Translations under genes and position numbers: made by a program | Part shown: one piece after another, positions 17,651 to 25,800 of the stretch | How the letters are laid out: the number at the start of each line of letters is the position of its first letter | Numbering within the stretch: the first letter of the stretch is position 1 | Origin: Blastopirellula marina | GTDB taxonomy: Bacteria > Planctomycetota > Planctomycetia > Pirellulales > Pirellulaceae | Assembly: GCF_002967765.1 (NCBI RefSeq) | Contig: NZ_PUHY01000010.1 | Coordinates: 1 to 64,000, forward strand | Length of the DNA stretch: 64,000 nucleotides | Direction: 5' to 3' | Notes under the pieces: model-generated | What the model was told of the DNA's origin: nothing | The model's input: the letters and a program-made list of their open reading frames with translations, nothing else | Database searches by the model: none

Positions 17651-18162
17651 TTCTTCTGATACTCCGTCCCGATGTAGACGTGCTTCACCTCTTCCACGGC
17701 ACCGGTTCGCAGTGCGGCCAGCATGATTCGATTCACTTCGCCGGAAGCAACTTTGCCGTCAGCTTTGACCAGCAAGTGGACCTTCGGTACGCCTCCGTCC
17801 GCCTTGCCAGAAAAGAGGCCTTCGATGTAATCGGCGATTTCTTCTTCCTGGCGATTCAAGTCGTTGTCGTTGGTCAGCATGTCAGCACTGACACCATCGC
17901 CAAGATAAACCAATGCACGGCCTTCGCTTCCGCCTGGCGTCATCGTCAATACGGCCGAATCGGAAGTCGAAACGCTCGTGCCATTCTCAGCGGTCGGCAT
18001 GGTGGCCGCACTTTGCTGATCGAGGTTCGAGGTGACGATGAAGAAGATCAGCAGCAGGAACGTAATATCGATCATCGGTGTGATGTCGAGTTCACCACTG
18101 TCCGGCCGTTTGCGGGCCGGCATCACTTCCCCTTCGTCAAGTTCCACCATGTGGTCGGACAT
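17647..18162 (-). CDS. ExbD/TolR-family biopolymer transport protein
   Basis: 171 residues, the usual ExbD size. The N-terminus is cytoplasmic, with the family signature LDITPMIDITFLLLIFFIV; D32 is the conserved proton-carrying Asp. The periplasmic part ends with EVNRIMLAALRTGAVEEVKH, as in ExbD. It works with ExbB as a proton-motive-force-driven motor in the inner membrane. The start at 18162 has aaagga upstream; its stop overlaps the start of the zinc-ribbon exbD. Confidence 0.9.
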   Translation of the reverse strand: MSDHMVELDEGEVMPARKRPDSGELDITPMIDITFLLLIFFIVTSNLDQQSAATMPTAENGTSVSTSDSAVLTMTPGGSEGRALVYLGDGVSADMLTNDNDLNRQEEEIADYIEGLFSGKADGGVPKVHLLVKADGKVASGEVNRIMLAALRTGAVEEVKHVYIGTEYQKK

Positions 18163-18180
18163 GCTCCGGTTCCTTTCGTG

Positions 18181-18870
18181 CTACTCGGAGCCAGCCATCG
18201 AATGAGCTTCGACTTCTTCCAGTTCGTGTACCGTCTCATTCGCGATCGCTTCACGAAGAGCGCCTAGGAAGCGTGTCAGCCCGACAGCGACAAGATCTTC
18301 CATTTTGCGAATGCGGATGTTGATGCTGTTCAGGCAGAACGTCAGCGGAATCGCAATCACCAGGCCGAGTGCCGTTGTGATGAGAGCCAAACTAATGTCG
18401 TTAGCCATCTGGCTGGCTTCCACCTGGGCCGCCGAAGCCAGCTTGGCAAACGCCCCCATCATACCGGTAACGGTACCAAGCAGACCGACCATCGGGGCGC
18501 CTTTGATCACGGTGTTGACCCAACTGATGCGGTGATCGAGATCGGCCAATACGTCGCGTTGAAAGCGTTCGACGATCAACTGCTTGACCTGCGAGTAGCC
18601 GATTTCGCGGTTCTCGATGGCCAGGTAAGCCAGTTGGGGCAGGGCACGTGGATCGCTTTCGCAAAGCTCGCTGGCTTCCTCGAAATCGCCGCGGGCCAAA
18701 GGCTCTTCGACTGCTTCCAGGAAGGCGTCTTGCTGCAACTCGTTTCGGAATCGTTTCTGTGCGACCCGCATCCAAATCACAACGATGCAGTACGCGCCCC
18801 ACAAGGCGATCAAGGCCAACGCGCCGTACATTGACGTCGCGAAGATACTAGTGAGTCCGGAAATGTCCAT
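18181..18870 (-). CDS. MotA/TolQ/ExbB proton channel family protein
   Basis: 229 residues with three membrane segments: about 15-35, a central one in the signature GAPMVGLLGTVTGMMGAF (about 125-145), and DISLALITTALGLVIAIP (about 160-185). The cytoplasmic loop between the first two is helical and charged. These are the TolQ/ExbB features, including the channel-lining Thr residues. It is 18 bases upstream of the first exbD in transcript order and is presumably the stator partner of both ExbD proteins. Confidence 0.92.
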   Translation of the reverse strand: MDISGLTSIFATSMYGALALIALWGAYCIVVIWMRVAQKRFRNELQQDAFLEAVEEPLARGDFEEASELCESDPRALPQLAYLAIENREIGYSQVKQLIVERFQRDVLADLDHRISWVNTVIKGAPMVGLLGTVTGMMGAFAKLASAAQVEASQMANDISLALITTALGLVIAIPLTFCLNSINIRIRKMEDLVAVGLTRFLGALREAIANETVHELEEVEAHSMAGSE

Positions 18871-18899
18871 GTTGTAGGTACCGCTGAATTCGCTTTCGG

Positions 18900-19790
18900 C
18901 TATCTCGGTTGACGATAATTTTGACGCATGACGAAAAATTCGTATCCGCTACCCTTGGGGCGAATACCAAAGATTGTTTTCTTAATCTCTTGCAAGGGGC
19001 GATCCCCCATGTATTGCTGTTCGACGTAAGCCAACAGGTTTTCGGTATCGGCAGGATAGAACTGCATCGGGATACGTCCGCTGGAGCTAACTCCAGCGCG
19101 ATCGAGCAGGGCGATATCGGCTTGACGTAAGGAACCTGACTTCCAGGTGAAGTACAAACGGTCTTCCTGTTCGCCAGGACCACTGCGGGTACGAACACCG
19201 CCTGAGGCAAAATTCGAGGCGTAGTCGATCGTACGCGAACCACCGCCCGCAACGCCGAGTTCAATTTTGAAGAAGTCCAACTGCTTGGCGTAGGTGATCA
19301 AATCGGTCGAGGCGAATTCAATTTGCCAACGCTCCCAACGGGGCACTAAGTCAGGGCCGGTACCTTCTGGACCAAGCGGACGACTGTCGCCTTGGCCTCC
19401 TTGGCCTGACGTAGTGGTGATGGCGCCTTCGACTGATTCCAGGGAGGCAGCTTGGGAGGTCACGGCATCCGTCACCGCTTCTAGGTTCGCTTCGACTTGC
19501 GGTTCGAGAACTTCTTCCAGTTCTTCCAGACCTGGTGCTTCCAGGTCTTGGGCGACCCCTTCGGCATGATCACCACGGCCAGCTGCCGGTTCGACGATCA
19601 CCGGGATGTTCACCGGAGTGTCCCAGTTGCGGGTCGTTAGATAGATGACAAACAAAACCGTTACGCCGGTGGCGACCATTACCAGCAAAGCAACGAGCAT
19701 GCTTGAGACTTGGTCGTAGGCGGAAACCTTAGCCAAGTCGCCATGACGTGCTTTCGGCTTTTTCTTCTTTTCAGAGGCTATCGTGGCCAT
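18900..19790 (-). CDS. Single-pass, TonB-like topology protein of unknown family
   Basis: 296 residues. A Lys-rich cytoplasmic N-terminus (about 1-28) precedes one membrane helix (SSMLVALLVMVATGVTVLFV), then an acidic, Pro/Glu-rich periplasmic linker (about 65-150) and a compact C-terminal domain (about 155-290). This is the layout of TonB or TolA, but no TonB C-terminal motif is visible and the sequence is not recognised. Located 29 bases upstream of exbB in the same operon, it is the best candidate for the energy-transducing partner of the ExbB/ExbD motor. That role is inference from topology and position. Confidence 0.7.
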   Translation of the reverse strand: MATIASEKKKKPKARHGDLAKVSAYDQVSSMLVALLVMVATGVTVLFVIYLTTRNWDTPVNIPVIVEPAAGRGDHAEGVAQDLEAPGLEELEEVLEPQVEANLEAVTDAVTSQAASLESVEGAITTTSGQGGQGDSRPLGPEGTGPDLVPRWERWQIEFASTDLITYAKQLDFFKIELGVAGGGSRTIDYASNFASGGVRTRSGPGEQEDRLYFTWKSGSLRQADIALLDRAGVSSSGRIPMQFYPADTENLLAYVEQQYMGDRPLQEIKKTIFGIRPKGSGYEFFVMRQNYRQPR

Positions 19791-19834
19791 GAAATCTAAT
19801 GCTTTCTAAGCGAAATCGATCAGTCGGTTACGCG

Positions 19835-21457
19835 TCAATTCAGGAAAATCGCATTCGGGCGTAACGATAGATACCAATCTTTCCACTTTTGAATGGCCAT
19901 CTCGCGTTCTGGTGGCGTGGGATCGAGTGGCATTCCGAAGCCATCGATCTTGCGGCTGACAAAACGCAGTGCGTCTCTTGCTTCCTTGGCCACCCTCAGA
20001 TCGGGGTCGGACAAGGCATAGATGAGATCCGGCACGCTCTCAAAATCTTTCACACCTTTGATGGCGCGAATGGCCATGATGCGTGAAGCATAGCTTCCTT
20101 GGCGTAACTTGCGGCGGACTGCTTTCAGGGCAATCTCTCGATCGGCACCGTTCAGGTCCAAGTCCAACGCAACATCTGCGTCGACCAGGTCGTCAAGCGA
20201 ACCATCGTCCGAGTTGAGCATCTCCAAAAACTTCTTCGTTTCAGGAATCTCTTTTACGTTGATGACTTGGCCATTGCGAAGTTCCGCCTCAGAAAGGTCG
20301 GTTGGCAAACCACGTCCCCCTGCGAGCAATCCGTTGTCGAACGATTTCACATGCTTTTTCAGGGTCGCGGTTGTTCCGCGCACTAGAAACAGAATCGAGA
20401 AGGCAGAGCCGATTGTGTGATCTTCATCGAATGCTTTGATGCTGCCATCTTTCTGACGGCACTTTTTGATGAACTCGAAGCCCGCTTTGTACCACATGGG
20501 ATCTGGGTCTGGCTTCCCGGTGTCAAGCTCTTCAAATGCTTTGTAGCGTTCTAACGCGTATAAGTAATACAACTGCCAACGTGTCCCTTCGACCGTGAAA
20601 TGCTTGGTCATCCAATCGTTGCCGAGGTCCTTCACCGATTGCAAAGCTCCGGTGTCGACCAAGTCACGGGCTTTTTTATTGTCGGCCTGTTTTTCTTCGT
20701 TGATCTCAGTGAAGCCGTCGGGAACGTCGGAATCGTCTTTCTTCCGTTGGCCACCCAGATCGAGGGCGTTGGCTGAAACGTACAGCGAGCAAAGCCCAGC
20801 CGTTGTTAAGCTAGGCCGGATATCGCTTTGTTGTACGCGTGGCTTGCCGCGTGGCGAGATGACGCCTTGATAACCGAACGCCCCGGATGGATCCTGCACC
20901 GACATGACCCAGTTGGTCAGGCTGGCGATCGTTTCGATCGGCACATCGAACGAATTAGCCTTTGCCAGCCACAACCCGAGGGCCGCGTACTGGGTCATCG
21001 AATTGTCGCCCGTTTCCTTATCGGAGTATCCATAGCCGCCATGTGCCTTCTGGTTCTTTACGAAGAAGGTAACCAGATTCTCGATCTCTTGATGATTGGA
21101 GTAGGGATCAAGTTCGCAAAGTAAGATCAGCACCATCCCCGCGTCGTAGACGGCGTCGTGCTCGAACTTGGGAACTTTGGCGGCAAATCGTTTGCAATCT
21201 TGTACCGTGTTTTTGATCAGCGGGTGATCTGGCTTGGTGCCCGATTTGTAGAGAGCGAGCGCCACTAAGCATTTACCACCAATCCGATGATATGGCTTAG
21301 ACGATTGCAGATATTGGTTAGCGCCCGCAACAATCTCCTGAACTTCTGGTGACTTCGGATTCAGGGCTTCAGCCGTCGAATTCCATGCAGCCACACTACC
21401 GAAGCCCAACAGCATGCACGCGTAAACCGTCCACGATGGTTTCGTATAAGAAGGCAT
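19835..21457 (-). CDS. Exported prenyltransferase/squalene-cyclase-repeat protein with C-terminal HEAT-like repeats
   Basis: 540 residues; first gene of the operon. A signal peptide (YACMLLGFGSVAAWNSTAEA) is followed by alpha/alpha-toroid repeats of the prenyltransferase/squalene oxidase type at about 60-370: GGYGYSDKETGDNSMTQYAA, WVMSVQDPSGAFGYQG and DAVYDAGMVLILLCELDP. The Asp-rich catalytic motifs of true terpene cyclases are not visible, so it is probably a binding or structural toroid. Residues 440-510 add HEAT-like helices (ASRIMAIRAIKGVKDFESVP). I chose ATG 21457, which begins the signal peptide; the longer frame to 21571 is unsupported. Its 5' region (21458-21880) should hold the operon promoter. 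Confidence 0.78.
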   Translation of the reverse strand: MPSYTKPSWTVYACMLLGFGSVAAWNSTAEALNPKSPEVQEIVAGANQYLQSSKPYHRIGGKCLVALALYKSGTKPDHPLIKNTVQDCKRFAAKVPKFEHDAVYDAGMVLILLCELDPYSNHQEIENLVTFFVKNQKAHGGYGYSDKETGDNSMTQYAALGLWLAKANSFDVPIETIASLTNWVMSVQDPSGAFGYQGVISPRGKPRVQQSDIRPSLTTAGLCSLYVSANALDLGGQRKKDDSDVPDGFTEINEEKQADNKKARDLVDTGALQSVKDLGNDWMTKHFTVEGTRWQLYYLYALERYKAFEELDTGKPDPDPMWYKAGFEFIKKCRQKDGSIKAFDEDHTIGSAFSILFLVRGTTATLKKHVKSFDNGLLAGGRGLPTDLSEAELRNGQVINVKEIPETKKFLEMLNSDDGSLDDLVDADVALDLDLNGADREIALKAVRRKLRQGSYASRIMAIRAIKGVKDFESVPDLIYALSDPDLRVAKEARDALRFVSRKIDGFGMPLDPTPPEREMAIQKWKDWYLSLRPNAIFLN

Positions 21458-21834
21458 TCGAATTGTATCTCTGTTCCAGCGATGAAGAGCGCGACCCAAC
21501 GGCCGGTGTAATCTGCTGAACTTAACGCGATAGCATCGCCTCAGGCAAACAGATTTTTCCAATTGGGTCATCCTGAGGGGGCGATTCCCGCCCCAAAAGC
21601 AGTACGCGTTAGCAGTGCTATCTCTCAGGCTGCGTTGACGTTAGGCTAGAAACGTCGCGGAACTCTGTCAAGCTATTTGTGAAAATTCGCGCAATACCGA
21701 TCCAGTATTGGTTATGCATCATCCCCATCAGCAGGGAGGCCTGGATCGGAAGGGTTCGGATCGGGTTGAAGACGTGATTTTCCCCCACCAAAGGAAAACT
21801 TGTAACGTCAATCGTGGCTTGTGGTTCCCCCCAG
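21458..21834. other. Intergenic region between the minus-strand operon and the tRNA-Phe promoter
   Basis: This 377-base stretch holds no convincing gene. It should contain the minus-strand promoter of the ExbBD-propeller operon, but I see no clear -35/-10 pair. A GC-rich hairpin is present: ggggcg (21578-21583) pairs with cgcccc (21589-21594) around a five-base loop, about 120 bases ahead of the operon's first start codon. A 101-codon open frame across this region runs antisense through the tRNA and is rejected. Confidence 0.5.
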
Positions 21835-21863
21835 TTGACAAGCACCCAGCGGATCAATAGACT
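21835..21863 (+). promoter_or_regulatory. Sigma70-type promoter of tRNA-Phe
   Basis: A perfect -35 ttgaca (21835-21840), a 17-base spacer and a -10 tagact (21858-21863, 4 of 6 consensus). Transcription would start about 11 bases ahead of the mature tRNA. It is the clearest promoter in the window. Confidence 0.7.
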
Positions 21864-21880
21864 TAGCTCCTTCCCAGCTA

Positions 21881-21953
21881 GGTCAGATAGCTCAGTTGGT
21901 AGAGCAATGGACTGAAAATCCATGTGTCGCCGGTTCGATTCCGGCTCTGACCA
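21881..21953 (+). tRNA. tRNA-Phe (anticodon GAA)
   Basis: A 73-nt cloverleaf: acceptor ggtcaga pairs with tctgacc, the D arm holds agctcagttggtagagc, the anticodon stem atgga/tccat encloses the loop ctgaaaa with anticodon GAA at 21914-21916, and the T arm is ccggttcgattccgg. The discriminator base is A. The 3' CCA is not encoded (cttc follows), so it must be added by the CCA enzyme. Confidence 0.97.
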
Positions 21954-22015
21954 CTTCGGTAAGTCGTGATGGGACTTCGAGTTCCCGCCTCAGCCGACTT
22001 ACTTTCAGTCGAGAC

Positions 22016-22054
22016 AAAAAAAGCCCTCAAGATGATTCATCTTGAGGGCTTTAT
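22016..22054. terminator. Bidirectional intrinsic terminator between tRNA-Phe and the HU gene
   Basis: A perfect 14-bp stem aagccctcaagatg / catcttgagggctt with a three-base loop (22021-22051). It is preceded by seven A (22016-22022) and followed by ttt, so it can end transcription from the tRNA on the plus strand and, with a full T run, from the HU gene on the minus strand. Confidence 0.9.
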
Positions 22055-22097
22055 CTATTCTTGGCCACTACTTCTTAAACCCTTGTAGGGCAAGAGC

Positions 22098-22436
22098 TTA
22101 GACCATTTCCTTCAGGTTCTTTAGAGGACGAACCTTGACCTTGGTCGAGGCCGGCTTGGCCGGAACGTCCATCAGCTCACCCGGCTTGAACGGGTTAGGC
22201 ACGCCTTTGCGAGCAGGCTTGGCGGGAACCTTCTTCTTTTCAATCTTCACGATGCCAGGAATGGCGATCGCACCGGCGCCGCTACGTCCCAAGGCCTTGC
22301 CAATTTCTGAGGACAGCGAGTCTAGGACCGCGCTGACATCCTTCTTCGCAATGCCCGTGGCTTCCGAGATGTTCGTCAGCAGTTGGGTCTTGGTAAGGGG
22401 TTTCTTGACGGTTGCAGCTGCAGCTTTCTTTGCCAT
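22098..22436 (-). CDS. HU/IHF-family DNA-binding protein
   Basis: 112 residues, slightly longer than the usual 90. A Lys/Ala-rich extension (MAKKAAAATVKKP) precedes the HU core: LTKTQLLTNISEATGIAKKD, VLDSLSSEIGKALG, then the beta-arm region PGIVKIEKKKVPAKPARKGV and the C-terminal KVKVRPLKNLKEMV. The usual arm motif RNPxTG is replaced by VPNPFKPGE. HU proteins bend and compact DNA. It is monocistronic, ending in a strong shared terminator. Confidence 0.9.
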   Translation of the reverse strand: MAKKAAAATVKKPLTKTQLLTNISEATGIAKKDVSAVLDSLSSEIGKALGRSGAGAIAIPGIVKIEKKKVPAKPARKGVPNPFKPGELMDVPAKPASTKVKVRPLKNLKEMV

Positions 22437-22803
22437 GGGGTTTCCCTACTAGAAAGGCTATCCAATGTAAAAATGGGTCACAAAAATCCGATTTCCGGAA
22501 CGCGTCGATTAAAGAAGTTTGCCACGTTTTTTCAAGACAGCCAAAGCGTAAAACGCCCTTTTTACGGGGAAATTAGGGGAAAATTGCCGGAAATTCGGGC
22601 TGAGAGCCCCAAAACCGGAGGTTTTTAGGTCGTTTTCGACCAGTCTGTCCTACCTACAAATCGTCCGGACTGGGCGTTTCGAGCCCCTTTTTTCCGTCCC
22701 AATCGCCCCTTTCCCGGTCTCTTGCCTACAATTCATCCACCATCGATATGCCGTAACCCGTACTGCTGAATCGATGAAATCGACTGTCCATAATCGACAA
22801 AAC
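22437..22803. other. Intergenic region with clustered hairpins
   Basis: About 370 bases without a credible gene. It must hold the minus-strand promoter of the HU gene. Between 22597 and 22693 there are four short hairpins in a row: gggc/gccc (22597-22609), aaaacc/ggttttt (22611-22626), ggtcg/cgacc with a tttt loop (22628-22641), and gggc/gccc followed by six T (22672-22693). The last resembles a weak plus-strand terminator. No RNA family is recognised. Confidence 0.4.
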
Positions 22804-22833
22804 TTGTTTTCCTTACGGAAACTGGAATAGAGT
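22804..22833 (+). promoter_or_regulatory. Possible promoter of the 1606-residue propeller gene
   Basis: ttgttt (22804-22809), an 18-base spacer and tagagt (22828-22833), each 4 of 6 to the sigma70 consensus. It would give a short leader with the aggag at 22849-22853. Weak evidence. Confidence 0.35.
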
Positions 22834-22859
22834 ACATTAAGCTTCGCCAGGAGTTTAAT

Positions 22860-25800
22860 GTGGCCGGAACGCCGCTGGTGACCGATTATCTCCCTTCAAT
22901 GGAAATGCAGGGCACGCTCATGTATCGGAATCTTCAGATCCAACCTTTCGCTAGCACCCTCGCTTCCGTTGTTCGCTCTGGCGGCGGTAAGCTGCTTGCT
23001 CTGACGCTTGCCGTTGGGCTGATCACTTCTGTCACACCTACATCACTGGAAGCCGCACCGATCCCTGGGCTGACCTACGATCTCGTGCTAACGACGCACG
23101 CCATATCGCAGTTCGGGGCCGAAGAGCAGAATGATCTCGAATCTTCCTTCTTTCTACCGATCCCACGCGAAGACCGCCTTCGTCTGGTACGCATCAAAGA
23201 GTTTACCGAAGAAGAACGTTGGACCGACGCCGCTCAAGAGCTGATCGAACTGTTGGCCGTCGAAGACAGCGAAGACTTCCTGGTTCCGCTGGAAACCAGT
23301 GATGAAACGACCTCAGAAAGCGTCAAAACTTCAACGCTTAAGATGGTGAAGTCCCTGCCGTCCAATGTTCTCGAGGCTTACCAACTGCTAGTCGGTGGCG
23401 AACCGGAAGCCATGCTGCAGGATGCCCTGACAACCGACGATCACCGGGAACTAACCAACGTAGCGCGTCGCTTTCTTTTCACCCCTTCAGGCGAGAAGGC
23501 AGCCATCATCCTGGCTCGCAAAGCGATGGATGCTCGGCAGTGGGAGGGGGCTTTGCTTGATCTGAACCGACTCGACTTCAAACCTGATAACTCGCGCCGC
23601 TATCGCAACGAAACCGAATTGATGAAGGCGATTTGCCTGAAGGAAGTTGGTCAGGCCGACGAAGCGAAAGAGATCCTTGAACGGCTAAAGAAGGAGCAAC
23701 TGCTCGATCAACTTCTACCGAAGTCGCTGATTGCTAAGAACAACCCGGTGCAGATTCTCGACCAACTTACTCAGATTGGTTCGCTGAGCGAATTTCCTCC
23801 CTACGCTTGGACAATGTTCCAAGGTTCCGAATCGCGAACCGCACCATCGCGTGGCAGCGAACCACTGCAAGAGATTCAGTGGAATGCTCGCATGGCTCAA
23901 AGCCGGCAACAGCAGGAAGACATCCAGAACTCTGTTCAACGTTTCCATGACAATCGCGTGCCCGTCTTTCCAGCGATCCATCCCGTGGTGGTCGCGAACC
24001 AGGTGATCTTCCGCACACCAGCGGGGCTTCTGGCGACCGATATTCACAGCGGCAAGGTGATGTGGAAGTTCCCTTGGGATACGATCGATCTCGATCTGTC
24101 CGAGGACGAATCAGATGGGGTAGCAGCCCTCTTTCCAGGATTGGGAAAAGCGTTTGAGCGAGCGATTTGGTCCGATGCACGCTCCGGCTTGATTTCTTCA
24201 GACGGCAAGCGACTGTTTTACGTTCACGAAGAAAGTAATCCCAGCGACGAAATTGGCTCGATTCTGGCGCAAGGTGCTTTGCAGCCAGGCGGGATGTTCG
24301 CCAGCCAACAGAATCACCTTTACTGTTTTGACATTGAACGTGAAGGAGCCATTTTGTGGCAACTGGGGGGCGTCTCGTCTGATCCGGTCCAAGAGGAGAA
24401 CCAGCTTTCCGAGGCCCGCTTCCTGGGGCCACCACTTCCTGTCGGCAAAGACTTATTCGTGCTGGCCGGCATCATTGACGAAATTCGCTTGCTCTGTCTC
24501 GATCCTGAAACGGGCAAGATCAATTGGACACAGCAACTCGCTCGACAAACGGCCGCTTCGCCTGGCGATCTGCTGGCCAATCTGCTTCAGGCGGCAACTC
24601 CTTCGCACAAGGGCGGCATCCTGGTTTGTCCAACCAATACCGGTGCGATCGTCGCGGTCGACCTGGCTAATCGCACACTGCTGTGGGGCTTTCAGTACAA
24701 AGAACCCAATCGCAATCGTCCGACCCGACGTATCACCAGCAACAACCAGGGAGATGACTTCCTGGCCATGGCCGATCGCTGGACTGACGGAACGCCGATC
24801 ATTCACCAAGGCAAAGTCCTCATCACGCCAACCGATTCGGACTACCTCTACTGCATCGATCTGCTAACCGGCGAGAAGTTATGGGAACGTCCCCGCCGCG
24901 ACAACATTGCCTTGGCAACCGTCGAAGATGGAATTGCCCTGGTAGTCGGCAAGTCGTCCGTGACCGGTGTGAACATCGAAGACGGTGAAGCTGCTTGGAC
25001 TCCAGAAAAGTCGGAACTCCCCGAACAATCCTTGCCGAGCGGATTTGGCTTCCGACTAGACGGAAAGTACTACTTGCCCACCGCTCGAAACCAGATTGTG
25101 CCGATCGACATCACCACCGGGCATCAAGATCAGCCGATTGAGGCGGTCGGCGAACTGGGCAACATGGTTTGCTACCAAGACTACGTGATTTCGGTCAGCC
25201 CTGAATACGTGACAGCTTACAAGCAGATTGATGCCTTGCGACGCGAAGTCACTGCTCGCTTGGAAACGAACCCAGACGATGCGGAAGCGCTGCGAATGCT
25301 TGGCAAGCTGCAAAAGCATGACGGTGATTTGGCCTTCGCCTTAGAGTCACTCCAGCGTTCCCTGGAACTGGAAGACGTCGAAGAAACACGCACGCAACTG
25401 GTCGCTACCGGTTTGGCTGCCTTAAACGAAGATTTCGTCAAGTTCCGCGATGTCGTGCCGCAGATGAACGAACTGGCCAGCACACTTGACGAAAAGATCT
25501 CATTAGCACGCCTGACCGCCCGAGGTTTGCATGGGGAAGGGAAGTTCAAGGAGGCACTGACGCACTACTTTGAGTTTCTCGATTTGACGGACGAATATCT
25601 CAATTCGCAAGTGGTGCCCAACGATCTGATCATTCGTGATTTTGCTCCCGAAATCGAGGTAACCGCCGACCGCTGGGCACGCGGCATGATTAGCCAGCTG
25701 TACGACGCGATGTCCCCCGAAGAGAAAACCCTGGCCAACGACGAAGTGCAGAAGCGACTGACGACACTGCTGGAAGGGGAAGGGGATCACACCAAGGCGT

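Noticed and set aside
18900-19790. Annotation of the 296-residue protein as TonB
   Set aside because: Only the topology fits; no TonB C-terminal motif or Pro-Lys/Glu-Pro repeat was found, so it is left as unknown.
21618-21923. 101-codon minus-strand open frame across the tRNA-Phe region
   Set aside because: It runs antisense through the tRNA and its promoter, has no ribosome-binding site and no recognisable sequence.
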